Counted from the stretch's first letter, positions 45,813-56,576 are shown. The stretch is DNA of 64,000 nt from Tupaia tana (GCA_026018925.1 JAKSZU010000005.1:24988779-25052778); one strand, 5' to 3'. Translations and numbers: made by a program. Notes: generated by a model not told the origin, from the sequence alone.

Positions 45813-46085
45813 CCAGCCCCATGGCTAAGTGTTTAAGGAAGCTGGATTCCACAAGGCCAGCCAAATGGTTCAAGTCCCAGCCCCAACAGCTTGAAGAAAT
45901 CCCAGCCCCAGCAGCTTGAGGAACACACTGGGCATGTGTGCATGCACACCCCAAATCCCGGCAGGATGAAGTAATAGAGGAAAAGGGACTGCAGTGTGAC
46001 CACATCCTACTGAAGACGCTTTCTTCCTCTCCCTGTCTCTTTCTCTTTGGTAAGCACACCTGGTCTCTGACAATTATTTTTTAAA
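45813..46085 (+). repeat. Old tRNA-SINE with internal duplication
   Basis: GGTTCAAGTCCCAG B box, then CCCAGCCCCAACAGCTTGAA and a second CCCAGCCCCAGCAGCTTGAG 26 bp on. Flanks ATTTACAAAT at both ends (about 45803 and 46085). Confidence 0.85.
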
Positions 46086-46460
46086 TTTACAAATGCCAGC
46101 AACATCAAACAGTAAAAATGTTTTCTATTAAATATTATTTTTGAAATAATATTTCAAAAGGTCAGAAATATCAAACAAAATTTATGAGAGGATGGGCTTG
46201 GAATTAATATTCATTTCAGAAGCTGTCTCATTCAAGGAGTTATTTTAAAGGTTTATTAATTCACTCTGCCTAAATTTAAATTTTTTTCAAAATAATATTG
46301 TACTATTAACAAAGAATAAACACTGTAAAAATACACTGGGTTTGACAATTATATAAAGCCCTAGATATGTAATTGTATAGGACACTTCCAAAACATAGTA
46401 ACTTGAACTGTGTTCAGCATGAGAGTCATATAACTAAAAAAGAAAAAAAAATGAGCATTT
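46086..46460. other. Intron 3 stretch, nothing recognised
   Basis: AT-rich sequence. Confidence 0.35.
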
Positions 46461-46474
46461 AAAGAGCACATGCA

Positions 46475-46636
46475 GGGGCCAGCAGGTGGCGTGGTAGTTA
46501 AGGCACTGGAAAATCCCACATAGCTGACCATGGTTTGAGTTCCAGGCCTGAAGACTTGCTTTCTCACTTTCCCTCGCTCTCTCTGTTAAATTAAAATAAA
46601 TGAAAAAATAAAATTAAAATAAGTCATTCTAACAAA
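46475..46636 (+). repeat. Short-form tRNA-SINE
   Basis: GGGGCCAGCAGGTGGCGTGG head, hairpin body absent, AAATTAAAATAA tail. Near-duplicated AGCACATGCA / AGCATATGCA flanks. Confidence 0.88.
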
Positions 46637-46934
46637 AAAAAAGCATATGCAACAGGTTAAACATTAGACCAAGAAAAATATACTGTTGAACAAAAATGAA
46701 ATTAACATGTGCTCTGTGTAAGCCACATATTTCTGATGCTGAACATTTCTAAAACACTAATAAAATCACTGGGAAAGCCTGGCATGTTCAATTATGATAA
46801 ACATGAATTTTCCACCAGGACAAAAACCTCTAAATTTCCACACAAATACAGATAAAAAGACCAAGACCTGAATGGCTCAGTCCACATTCTAACAGGTTGT
46901 ACTTGGCTTTGTAAAAATTATTTATTGATATTTA

Positions 46935-47085
46935 GCTAATTTTATTTGCTATTATTATTATTATTTAATTTGACCAGAGAGAGAGAAAGGGAAACCGAGA
47001 AAGCAAGCGGCCAGGTCCAGGACTCAAGCAGTGGTTGGCCATGTGGGAGTCCAGTACCTAAACCACCTTGCCAACTGCTGGCCCC
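46935..47085 (-). repeat. Short-form tRNA-SINE
   Basis: Reverse copy: (TTA)n, TAATTTGACCAGAGAGAGAG, then the tRNA-like head ending CTGCTGGCCCC. Confidence 0.87.
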
Positions 47086-47086
47086 G

Positions 47087-47540
47087 CAGTGGCTTTCTTA
47101 AAAACTTAAGATGCTATAGAGGCCTGCAATGGAAGAAGGTAAACATGCTTGCTTTCACTATGGGCAACAAGAAAGATGCATTTTGTGGGCAATTAATCAT
47201 CTGCTCTATATTTGTATGTCAGGAAGATGAACAAAGTCTTTAATGTATCAGATTCAAGAATAATAGCATACAGTCATGCTGCGCTATTTCAGGGAACTAG
47301 ATATGATCCAGGTTTTCAATTCCCGTGATAATGAACAATGTCAACTGACTGACTTAAGGGTAGAACTATGCCTTGGTGTCTCTTATAACCATCTTTAAAG
47401 ACTTCTCAAATGATTTCTGTGAGCATCTTTCTGGTAGGCAATGAATCAAACTAAGAATACCATCCACCTTAATTTCTAAATGACTGAAATGGCTACATCA
47501 AACGAAACACAGAATTGTATGTGTTATTTTAAATTCCAGG
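47087..47540. other. Intron 3 stretch, nothing recognised
   Basis: No repeat family identified. Confidence 0.35.
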
Positions 47541-47544
47541 TGTA

Positions 47545-47745
47545 TTTTTGAGGCAGCACATCATATCAGACAGAATAGCAGGCTCGGGTAATAGGGAGAA
47601 GTTAGTTTTCTATACCGGCTTTGCTACCTACTGATTCTGTGTGACCCTGGACAAATTAACTTCTCCAAGCCTCAGTTATCTCATGTCAACTGAAGTAAAA
47701 ATGTCTAACTTATAAGACTGTTGTGAAAATTAAATGAAAAATATT
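47545..47745 (+). repeat. MIR SINE
   Basis: CTGATTCTGTGTGACCCTGG, TTCTCCAAGCCTCAGTTATC and GACTGTTGTGAAAATTAAAT in MIR order. Confidence 0.9.
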
Positions 47746-47784
47746 TCAGGAGAGAAAAGGGAGGTAGGGCTTATTGAGTAACTG

Positions 47785-47855
47785 TTAGGTTGTCAGAAAA
47801 GTCATGACATATTTTTCTATGCAAAAATGTGTCATGACTTTTCTAACAACCCAAT
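47785..47855 (+). mobile_element. Mariner-type MITE (family 1), best-preserved copy
   Basis: About 71 bp palindrome: left TTAGGTTGTCAGAAAAGTCA, right TGACTTTTCTAACAACCCAA, meeting at ATTTTTCTATGCAAAAAT. Non-coding. The end TTAGGTTGT resembles mariner termini. Confidence 0.8.
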
Positions 47856-48070
47856 ATTTAAAAGGAGTGGAGGGACTGGAATTTATCTATCTTAAACCAG
47901 AAGGTCTGAATTCTCCCTCTGGCTCTTTTCCTTTCCTTGGGGTGTGACTCCCAGCGAGGCTTCAGCCTCATGTTCTCTGTATCAGGTATTAAAAGATCAA
48001 ATGAGTTACCATACATAAAAGCACCACGAAAGCAACAAATGCACAATCAAGTAGAAGAAAAACTTCATTC

Positions 48071-48325
48071 CTTTTTTTTTTTTTTTTTTTGGAGAGGTTT
48101 CTGTTACAGGGCGTGTGCACTCGCCAGAGAGACAGAAAGCGAGAAATCACCCCCCAGGGAGGATGGCCACGCCACAATCCCTTCTCCTCCATTCTCCTCT
48201 CGGGATCTTGGGCACGCACGCACATGCACCCAGCATGAGTTTAAGCCACTGGGTCCGGAACTTGAACAGCGGTTGACTACATGGGAGTTCAGCAACATAG
48301 CCATTACGCTAACTACTGGTCCCGA
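48071..48325 (-). repeat. Young long tRNA-SINE
   Basis: Perfect duplication AGAAAAACTTCATTC just outside both ends (left copy ends at 48070, right copy begins near 48325). Ends 310 bp from exon 3. Confidence 0.94.
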
Positions 48326-48469
48326 GAAAAACTTCATTCTTGATAGAAAAGTCAAGTAGGTAGGCCAAGAAAGAGAAATTCTGGTTTCTCATTTCCTAGC
48401 ATTATCTTTGAATAATATATATAGTTTAAACATTAATCACACTTCACAGTAACTAATGAGGGACTATCT

Positions 48470-48585
48470 CCTCCACTATACCAGTACCTCCCTAAACACA
48501 GGAACGTCATCTTTGTTTCTTCAATGGCTAACATGTGATTAGGCTAAAGAAGATGCTCAATAAATATCTGAATTACAGAATGCTA
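48470..48585 (+). repeat. L2-like 3' fragment
   Basis: AACACAGGAACGTCATCTTT and AAGATGCTCAATAAATATCTG match the end of L2. Lies 50 bp from the exon 3 donor. Confidence 0.65.
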
Positions 48586-48635
48586 TATTTAACCTCTCTG
48601 TCACACAGCAATACACTGGGAAATAGAAGAATTAC

Positions 48636-48849
48636 CATTCTCTTTCCGCAATCTTGTTATGAACTTCTTGGGCGGTATCACTCCAACCTTTTTCTTCTGA
48701 GTGGCTATGCTATGGAAGAGATCTGCTAAGCATGTAAGAAGGTTCTCCTTCTTCCTAGGTTGACTCTTGTATGCTAGAACTTTTTCCCGAAATGGACGAC
48801 AAAAATAAAGTGCTTGAAGAACTGAATTGCAGTAGCAGGTATTCCCAAA
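48636..48849 (-). CDS. USP12: USP12 coding exon 3, residues 44-115
   Basis: 214 bases: 71 codons [16 protein letters not shown] to [11 protein letters not shown], then one base of Glu115. It carries the active-site Cys48 in the USP Cys box ([11 protein letters not shown]). Acceptor TATTCTAG is preceded by an uninterrupted run of about 25 T; donor GTAATT. Residue 79 is Asn (KKENLL), where I remember Ser in human USP12 and Asn in USP46. Loss of this exon would remove the nucleophile and shift the frame (214 is not a multiple of 3). Confidence 0.98.
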
Positions 48850-48859
48850 CTAGAATAGG

Positions 48860-48881
48860 AAAAAAAAAAAAAAAAAAAAAA
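48860..48881 (-). promoter_or_regulatory. USP12: Long poly-T polypyrimidine tract at the exon 3 acceptor
   Basis: A run of about 22 A on the plus strand (T in the transcript) starts 11 bases upstream of exon 3, in the position of the polypyrimidine tract. Confidence 0.8.
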
Positions 48882-49135
48882 TTTAGCCAAATTTGAAGCA
48901 ACATATGTTTAAGAGAAAGAATTTTTCTGTGCATAGTGGAGAGAACAGAAAGAGAAGACAGGGAATTTACAATCCACATAAATTAAAAAGTATCTGACAC
49001 ATGAAAATAATTATTCCACAAATTAGCTATTTTAACATCACATGGACACTCTAAACATAAGTTTCACATTAAAACTTAAGGAAAATGTATATAATAAACC
49101 TGACCTTCATAAAAACTGATTTAAAGAACTATACA

Positions 49136-49200
49136 AAGGGTCGTTAAAAAGTTCACAGAAAATGTGTATGATGATGAAAAAGCTACACATTTATTATCTT
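49136..49200 (+). mobile_element. MITE family 2, 5' fragment
   Basis: AAAGGGTCGTTAAAAAGTTC and AGAAAATGTGTATGATGATG match the left end of 12787-12912; the rest is missing. Confidence 0.5.
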
Positions 49201-49204
49201 TTTT

Positions 49205-49612
49205 TTTTTTTGAGCTATAGTTTGTTTCCCTCCTCCCTCCTTCCCTACCCCCCGCCCCCACAAATTCATATGCTAAGACTTGGCTGTACTGTAATGGTGT
49301 TAGGTAAAAACTTAAATCCTTCTTGGTTTGCCAGGGTCTGACTTTTAGGTATAATAAGGTAATTACGGTGGGGTCTCTATGACTGAGTTCTTTATAAGAG
49401 GAGAAAGGAGATCAGAGCAGGAAGAAATTATAGATGGCCTCTCTGCTCATATCCCATCCTCAGCCACGTTGTAGCTCGCCTAATGTCAGCCTCATGTCTT
49501 TGGACTCCAGTCATTGCAATCATGAATGAAATAAACCTTACTCTTTACAAATCATCCAGTCTCAGGCATTTCTATAAGCAACACAATAGCAGACTAAGAC
49601 AGATTTCAAATT
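49205..49612 (+). repeat. MLT1-type LTR (ERVL-MaLR)
   Basis: AAATTCATATGCTAAGACTT near 49263, TTCTTTATAAGAGGAGAAAG near 49389, AATGAAATAAACCTTACTC near 49526 (poly(A) signal), and AGCAACACAATAGCAGACTA near 49576 follow MLT1 order. An old solo LTR relic without coding parts. Confidence 0.75.
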
Positions 49613-49674
49613 CTTTTGCATTCCAAAAAAAAGAAAAAGAAAAAAGAAACACACAAGAAAGTGAGGTTTTTCTT

Positions 49675-49955
49675 TTCTTTTCTTTTCCTTTTTTTTTTTT
49701 TTTTTTTTGAGAGGTTTTGCTATGGGGTGCGTGCGCTTGCCAGACAGAGAGAGACAGAGAGACAGAAAGTGAGAAATCACCCCCCAGGGGGGATGGCCAC
49801 GCTGCAATCCCTTCTCCTCCATTTTCCTCTCGGGATCTTGGGCACACACGCACACGCGCCCGGCGTGAGTTTTAAGCCACCAGATCCAGGACTCGAACCA
49901 CAGCTGGCTACATGGGAGTCCAGCAACATAGCCATTACGCTAATTGCTGGTCCCT
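49675..49955 (-). repeat. Young long tRNA-SINE
   Basis: Reverse copy ending TGCTGGTCCCT; duplication AGGTTTTTCT at about 49664 and 49956. Hairpin intact (CACCCCCCAGGGGGGATGG). Confidence 0.95.
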
Positions 49956-50071
49956 AGGTTTTTCTATCAGGTTCTTAGGTGTATCCAAAATAAAAATTTT
50001 AAAACCCAAAAAAACAAAAATATTCACCAATAAACAAGATCTCCTGAAATATTAGATTAAGAAATTTTCTG

Positions 50072-50330
50072 GGGGACCAGCAGTTGGCATAATGGCTATG
50101 TCACTAGGCTCCTATGTAGTTGACCGTGGTTCGAGTCCCAGACTCGGTGGCTTAAACTCACACCGGGTGCGTGTGCATGCGTGCCCAAGATCCGGAGAGG
50201 AGAATAGAGAAGGGACTGTGGGATGGCCATCCCCCCTGGGGGTGATTTCTCGCTTTCTGTCTCTCTGTCTTTCTAGCGAGCACACGTGCCCTATAGCAAA
50301 AACCTCCCCCACAACCTCCCCCCAAAGAAA
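50072..50330 (+). repeat. Young long tRNA-SINE
   Basis: GGGGGACCAGCAGTTGGCAT head; B box GGTTCGAGTCC; tail is C-containing (CCTCCCCCCAAAG). Confidence 0.93.
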
Positions 50331-50338
50331 GAGACCTT

Positions 50339-50605
50339 TTGGGACCAACAGATGGCATAATGGTTATGTTGCTGGAGTCCCACAGTTAACCATGGTTCAA
50401 GTCCTGGACCCAGCAGCTTAAAACTCACACCAGACATGTCTGTGTGCTTGCCCAAAATCCAAAGAGGAGAATGAAGGAAAAGGGATTGCGACATAGTCAT
50501 CCCCCCAGGGGGTAATTTCTCTTTTCCCCTCTCTCTATCTGTCTGTCTCTTTCTCCCACAAGTACACGTGCCCTACAGCAAAAACCTAAAAAAGAAAGAA
50601 AACAA
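50339..50605 (+). repeat. Long tRNA-SINE, directly after the previous copy
   Basis: GGGACCAACAGATGGCATAATGG head; more diverged; hairpin ATCCCCCCAGGGGGT. Confidence 0.92.
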
Positions 50606-50866
50606 AACCACTAAACTTTAATCATGTTTCTAGATTTAACTACTAATTTAACAAGATATTGAGGCAATGGAGGAAGAAGTTAATAGCACAAAAAGAAAAG
50701 GCCAAGTTTGAAATATGGGGTGGTTTCTAGGACAACTAACCTAACAAATCAATGATATGAGGAAGAAAATGGGTTGAAGACTCACAAATAGGTGAGACAT
50801 CTTATAAGACTTAAGAGTAGTAGTAATGATTTCTACCTTAACTGTTCTAAAATGGGACTGGTTAAA

Positions 50867-50870
<4 letters not shown>

Positions 50871-50910
<40 letters not shown>
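50871..50910. repeat. Poly-A run of about 40
   Basis: Longest homopolymer in the window. No obvious retroelement body precedes it on the plus strand. Confidence 0.95.
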
Positions 50911-50914
<4 letters not shown>

Positions 50915-51070
50915 TCTATAATAGCAGGCCACAAAGAATTTAGAATAATGCTATCATCTACTTTATATTTAAAGATAAGTGAGTCCTGTTGGACTGAAGT
51001 CTAAATTGACTTCTAGTAGTCTGTACAAAACAGGAGACCCCCTCTATCCCATTAGCTTCTTCTATTTTTT

Positions 51071-51336
51071 TTTTTTTTTTTTTTGGAGAGGTTTTCGCTA
51101 TAGGGCGCATGCGCTCGCCAGACAGACAGAGAGAGACATGGAGACAGAAAGCGAAGAATCACCCCCCAGGGGGGATGGTCACGCCACAATCCCTTCTCCT
51201 CCATTCTCCTCTCGGGATCTTGGGCATGCACGCACACACACCCGGCGTGAGTTTTAAGCCACTGGGTCCGGGACGCGAACTGCGGTCAACTACGTGGGAG
51301 TCCAGCGACATAGCCATTACGCTAACTACTGGTTCC
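51071..51336 (-). repeat. Young long tRNA-SINE
   Basis: Duplication CTTCTATTTTTTT around 51056-51070 and from 51338. Near-consensus body with an intact hairpin. Confidence 0.94.
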
Positions 51337-51464
51337 CTCTTCTATTTTTTTTTTAAAGGTAGGTCAATATTCATCATATTTCTAATAAGCTATGAGATAA
51401 TACCTTTTGTTTTTCTCTACCTACTCTGTGGAAATTGGTTGATTTCCCTGTTGCATATTCTTTT

Positions 51465-51628
51465 TTTTTTAATTTATTCATTTATTTTAGTTCAATCAGA
51501 GAGAGACAGAATGAGAGAGACAGAGAGAGAGAGAGAGGAAGTGAGAGCAGGCTGCCAGGTCCAGGACTCAAACCTTGATCAGCCATGTGGAAGTCCAGCA
51601 CCCTTAACCACCATGCCACCTGCTGGCC
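51465..51628 (-). repeat. Short-form tRNA-SINE
   Basis: Perfect duplication CCCTGTTGCATATTCTTT at 51446-51463 and 51629-51646. GA-rich body, head ends CTGCTGGCCC. This shows the short form also retrotransposed. Confidence 0.95.
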
Positions 51629-51646
51629 CCCCTGTTGCATATTCTT

Positions 51647-52605
51647 TAATAAAACTATGTAAATTACCAAGATAGTATCTTCTCTTCAACTGACAGAACC
51701 AGAGTTTGGGGGTCATTAGATTCATTGGACTATGATGCAAACACTAGTATTTCTAAAATTTATACTTGACAATTGGTAAATAAATCTTAGTAACAGGTCT
51801 GAATTCTACCACAGGTGTATTTTAACCCCTGCAGAGGTTTCACTGAAGCATATTCATAGTTATATTTATGATCACCGATACCAGTGCATCATTATCATAC
51901 ACTTCGTTTAGCCTTTCTCAGGAAAGCCTTTAACGCATTTCTCTTTCCGAAGTCAATGTTTGACTCTGATTAGCCACGTGGATATACGAAGTCACACATC
52001 CTCTCTGGGTCTCATGTGTTCACAGACCCAGCAACAGGGTTGGACACTCAGTCTACTCTAGCCATTGTGCCTGGGCCAGTGGTCTTTTGCCACGTTTGAG
52101 ACAGATATTCTCTGGGATCGCCAACAACTGAACCTCAAGTAAGCTATGGTCCTTAACTGGAGAGAAGAGGATGAGAATGAAATCAACACATGAGAAAAGA
52201 GTGAAGAGATACTTGTCTAATCAACTTTTTAACCCCAAAATGGATTCATTTTTCGTTCTCTCCTCCATAATGGACCCTGCTCCACTAATGACTACTAGCG
52301 ACTCAGATTAAATAGTCTTTCCTAAGATGATCTAGGAATGCAAGCCTAGTTTTTACAATAAAGATTTTTCTGGGGAAAAGCACATTCCATAGTAGCTTCA
52401 CAGATGGGTTTATTGAGTCCAACCTATTTGTGTACCTAAACAAAACAGCAATTGAAAAATGACTATTCCAAAAAAATAAACAGACTGCATAAAAACTTGA
52501 AAAGAGATACTATTATTCAATAGTTAAAATCATTCTCTATTCTACTAAAATCAGTACAATCCAACTATAAGACAAAAAAAGCTATTTATCACATGCTTTT
52601 GTTTT
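51647..52605. other. Intron 2 stretch, nothing recognised
   Basis: About 1 kb free of nameable repeats. Confidence 0.4.
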
Positions 52606-52859
52606 GGGGCCAGTAGGTGGCATGGAGGCTAAGGCTGCTAGATCCCACATGGCTAACTATATGGATCAAGTCCTGGACCCAGCAGCTTAAAAAACCATGC
52701 AGGCATGTGCCCTTGTGTGTCCAAAATACAAAAAAGAGGAGAAGGGACTGCAGCGTGCGCAGCCTCCCTGAGTACCATCTCATTCCCTCCCCTGCTCCCC
52801 CACCCATCTCTCTCTAGCATGTGCACGGATATTTAATGGCAAAAAAAAAAAAAAAAAAA
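52606..52859 (+). repeat. Old tRNA-SINE
   Basis: GGGGCCAGTAGGTGGCATGG head; hairpin lost (CAGCCTCCCTGAGTACC); A18 tail. Confidence 0.85.
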
Positions 52860-53121
52860 GGGGCTAACAAAGGTGCTGTTGCCTATCCAAAGGTCCCTAA
52901 GCTACACTAGTACGTCCCCTCTCTGATTTCCAGTAAATACCAGGAATATTCATATGTCCAGAGAAGATAAACCAATAGAAAACCCTCCACTCTATGTATT
53001 ATACAAATTACAGTGATAAACAAGGACTGCTACTCATTAAAAGTGAAGTGCCATGAAAGCTGCTATTTGTGAATATATTCTTTCAAGATAAAAATACCTG
53101 CAATAGAAAATAACAGCAAAT

Positions 53122-53396
53122 CAGGACCAGCAGATGGTGTAATGGTTACGATGCTGGACTCCCACATAGTTGACTGCAGTTCAAGTCCCAGACCCAGCAG
53201 CTTAAAACTCATACCAGGTGCATGCATGTGTGTGCCCAAAATCCCGAGAGGAGAATAGAGGAGAAGGAACTATGGCATGGCCATCCCCCTTGGGGGGTTT
53301 CCATCCCTCTGTTTCTCTGACAAGCTCATGTGCCCTACAGCAAAAATCTCTCTCTCTCAAAAAAAAAAAAAAAAAAGAAAGAGAGAGAGAAAGAAA
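53122..53396 (+). repeat. Long tRNA-SINE
   Basis: Perfect duplication AAAATAACAGCAAAT at 53107-53121 and about 53397-53411. Tail has an A run and (GAAA)n. Confidence 0.94.
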
Positions 53397-53639
53397 GAAA
53401 ATAACAGCAAATGTCAATAACAATGTTGGAATGTTGGGAATGATCACTCTGTTTAATTTCCTGATAGGTTAATTAAATCGTGGTTACTTTTCTTCTCTCC
53501 ACTGGGAATTACAAAAAACCTGACCAAATACAAGTACTAGTTCCCAAAAGGCAGATGCTCTCAGTGGTGATCCTACCACTCACTTGCTGAAAAGAGATCC
53601 AATCATGCAAATATAATAGGAAATCTTTCAACACATACC

Positions 53640-54595
53640 GTTTGGTAAAAGCAATTAAAAATAAACCTATTATACTTTCAAAAAGAACTACCATATGATC
53701 CAGCAATTCCACTCCTGGGTATCTACCCAAAGGACAGGAGAACGTTCAGTCAGAAAAGCACTTGCAGGGACCAGCAGTTAGCGTAATGGCTATGTCGCTG
53801 GACTCCCACGTAGTCAACTGCGATTCGCGTCCCGGACCTGGCGGCTTAAACTCACGCCGGGCACGTCTGCATGCATGCCCAAGATCCTGAGAGGAGAATG
53901 GAGGAGAAGGGATTGCGGCGTGGCCATTCCCCCTGGGGCTGATTTCTCGCTTTCTGTCCTTCTGTCTCTGTCTGGCGAGCGCACGCACCCTAGCAAAAAC
54001 CTCTCCCCTCCCCCCCAAAAAAAAGAAAAGAAAAGCACTTGCACAACTATATTCATTGCAGCCTTATTCACGACTGCTAAGACAAGGAACCAACCCAAAT
54101 GTCCACAAACGGATGAATGGATTGAAAAAGTGTGGCACATATACTCCACGGAATACTCTTCGGCCGTAAAAAAACAAGGCCCTGGAATTTGATAGAAAGT
54201 GAACGAATATGGTTGCTGAGTGAAGCAAGTCAGGCCATGAAAGACATTTGTTATGTCTCCCCTTAACATATACCGACTGTCCACACTCTATGGCAGAGAC
54301 TGAAAGACTGGAGGACATACAAGCATTAAAAATTGTTATAGACACTACAGCGAAAGTGGAAAGAGTGTGGGAGGAGAAGAGCGTAGGAAAGGAAATTTGG
54401 GAGGAAAAAATTGAGAGGTAAGACATCTGTGGGACACAGGTATCGTTTATTATTTGTTGATGAAGATGTGCATATATTCTCAACTGGGCTAGACTGAGGT
54501 GTATATCATGCTGGGTAAAGTCTCTTTACAATCTAAATGATATACAGCAATTAAATGTATAAATAATAATTAAAATTAATAAATTAAAAAACCCT
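53640..54595 (+). repeat. L1 3' end, split by a young SINE
   Basis: ACTACCATATGATCCAGCAA near 53688 and CCTGGGTATCTACCCAAAGG near 53713, resuming at 54031 with CATTGCAGCCTTATTCACG and GTGGCACATATACTCC. Sense ORF2 tail plus 3' UTR. Less diverged than the other L1 copies. Confidence 0.88.
53767..54028 (+). repeat. Young long tRNA-SINE nested in L1
   Basis: Perfect duplication AGAAAAGCACTTGCA at 53752-53766 and 54029-54043. The insertion is therefore younger than the L1. Confidence 0.97.
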
Positions 54596-55110
54596 ATTTT
54601 AACAATATCTACTTGTTAGAAAAGATTATCCACAAAGCAGCTACATTCTGGTATTGTTTATGCTACTTGGCAGACAAGTATAGGAAAAGAGAAGAAAAAC
54701 TGAGTATGCTGACCTCTGAATTCCACCCTCTTCCCAAAAAAGGACTCCTATAAGTTAAGTGTTGTAATTACAACTTTCTAAAGAGAAAAGGGAACAAGGG
54801 AGAAATGTAAGAGTGTTGATAATTTAAGAGCTGAAAATAACACTTACAGGAAAAAAAAGTTAGATGTTTAGGACACAGTTGCAAAGTAGCCTGAAAGCAT
54901 AAATCACAGAAAAAAAGCTAACCCCTCTACTGCAGCATTTACTCTGACCACTGATTTACTTTAGTATAATTCAAAGCATTTACCCATCTTTAATAGTTAA
55001 AGCCCCTGATTTTCTTAGAGATCTCAACTTTTTGTATAATAAACAAGGCATGAAGACCAGCAACTCTCTTTCTACTCAAGTGAATCTCTCCAGGAGATGA
55101 AGACAAAGCT
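54596..55110. other. Intron 2 stretch, nothing recognised
   Basis: AT-rich sequence. Confidence 0.35.
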
Positions 55111-55114
55111 TCTG

Positions 55115-55350
55115 AACCAGCCCTGCAGGGCAGGGGTTAAGTGCTGTGCACGGAAAGCAGGATCCCACAAGGCTGACCACAGTTTGAATCCCAGTCCCAT
55201 GGCTTAAAAAATATGCCAGACACATGTGCTTGCTTGCCCAAAATCTCAATGGATGGAAAAATGGAGAAGAGATTACAGGTGTGACCATGTCCCATCTGGG
55301 GAAAGATTCTTCTCTCTTGCTCAAGTGCCCATGCCCTCTGGCAATAAAAA
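55115..55350 (+). repeat. Old tRNA-SINE
   Basis: CCAGCCCTGCAGGGCAGGGG head; B box AGTTTGAATCCC; hairpin TGTCCCATCTGGGGA; (TAAT)n tail. Confidence 0.82.
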
Positions 55351-55555
55351 ATAAAGTAATTAATTAATTAATTTTTTTAAAAAGCATTAGTAGGGAGGAA
55401 ATTCTTTTAAAATAGTATCGAAAATGTTCTAAGGAACTAAGAAAATTAATCTTCAGTCTGAATAGGTCCATGAATACCCAACATAGTAAGGTCTTCAGAA
55501 ATGTCAAAGAAAAAGAGAAACATCACATTCGGGAGAGATCAAGAATCACAATAAT

Positions 55556-55817
55556 GGGACCAGCAGATGGCATAATCGTTATGCCACTGGATTCCTATGC
55601 AGTCGACGGCGGTTCAAATCCCGGACCCAGCGGCTTAAACTCATGCCGGGCACATGTGCATGTGTGCCCAAGATCCTGAGAGGAGAATGGAGGAGAAGGG
55701 ATTGTGGCGTGACCATCCCCCGTGGTGGTGGTGGGGGGCGATTTCTCACTTTCTGTCTCTGTCTTTCTGGCGAGCACACATGCCCCATAGCGAAAACTTC
55801 TCAAAAAAAAAAAAAAA
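55556..55817 (+). repeat. Young long tRNA-SINE
   Basis: GGGACCAGCAGATGGCATAA head; GTGGTGGTGG expansion in the hairpin; duplication ATCACAATAA / ATCAGAATAA. Confidence 0.92.
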
Positions 55818-55883
55818 AAAATCAGAATAACATCAGACCTTTCAACAGAGATAACTGAAGAAGTAGGAGGCAACAGAACAATT

Positions 55884-56131
55884 TTTTTTTTTTTTTTTGG
55901 AGAAGTTTTTGCTATAGGGCGCATGTTCTTGCCAGAAAGACAGAGACAGCTAGAAATCACCCCCCAGGGTGGATGGCCACGCTGCAATCCCTTCTGCTCC
56001 ATTCTCCTCCTCTCGGGATCTTGGGCATGCCCGTGCACCTGGTGTGAGTTTAAGCTACCGCATCCGGGACTCAAACCGTGGTCGACTACATGGGAGTCCA
56101 GCGACATAGCCATTATGATCACTGCTGGTCC
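55884..56131 (-). repeat. Young long tRNA-SINE
   Basis: Reverse copy; duplication CAACAGAACAATT / CAACAGACCAATT at 55871 and 56132. Extra CTC in the TCCTCCTCTCGGG block. Confidence 0.93.
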
Positions 56132-56181
56132 CAACAGACCAATTCTTTGAACATGTACAAAAAGGATCCATATCTAGCAGC

Positions 56182-56299
56182 AACAATAACCAAATAATTT
56201 TGAATACACAATGTGTCTTAAGTTTATCTCTCCCACAGCAGAAACAATAGCCAAATAATTTTGAATACACAATGTATCTAAGTTTATCTCTCGCAACCG
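56182..56299. repeat. Tandem duplication of about 60 bp
   Basis: Two adjacent units at about 56182-56242 and 56243-56299 share CCAAATAATTTTGAATACAC and AAGTTTATCTCTC with a few differences. Confidence 0.93.
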
Positions 56300-56320
56300 C
56301 TTCCTAAAGAAGCTAATAAA

Positions 56321-56576
56321 GGGACCAGCAGACGGCATCCTAATTATGTCGCTGGACTCCCACATAGTTGACTGCAGTTTGAGTGCTGGACTCAGCAACT
56401 TAAAAACTCATACCAGGCGAGTGTGAGTGCGTACCCAAAATCTGGAGAGAAGAGTGGAGAAGGGATTGTAGCGTGGCTATCCCCCTGGCGAGTGTTTTCT
56501 CTGTCTGTCTCTCCCTCTCTGGTGAGCGCATGCGCCCTATTACAAAAATCTCTCTCAAAAAAAAAAAAAAAAAAAA
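56321..56576 (+). repeat. Young long tRNA-SINE
   Basis: Duplication AAGAAGCTAATA (about 56307 and 56578). The A box is disturbed (GACGGCATCCTAATTATG). Confidence 0.93.

Noticed and set aside
50871..50910. Poly-A run as the tail of a processed pseudogene
   Set aside because: The sequence before it has no recognisable gene body or matching duplications.
51109..51675. Open frame of 188 codons
   Set aside because: Runs through one long SINE, spacer and a short SINE; no conserved protein family.
53814..54284. Open frame of 156 codons on the minus strand
   Set aside because: Antisense reading through an L1 tail and a SINE.
55595..56134. Open frame of 179 codons
   Set aside because: Formed by two facing SINEs.
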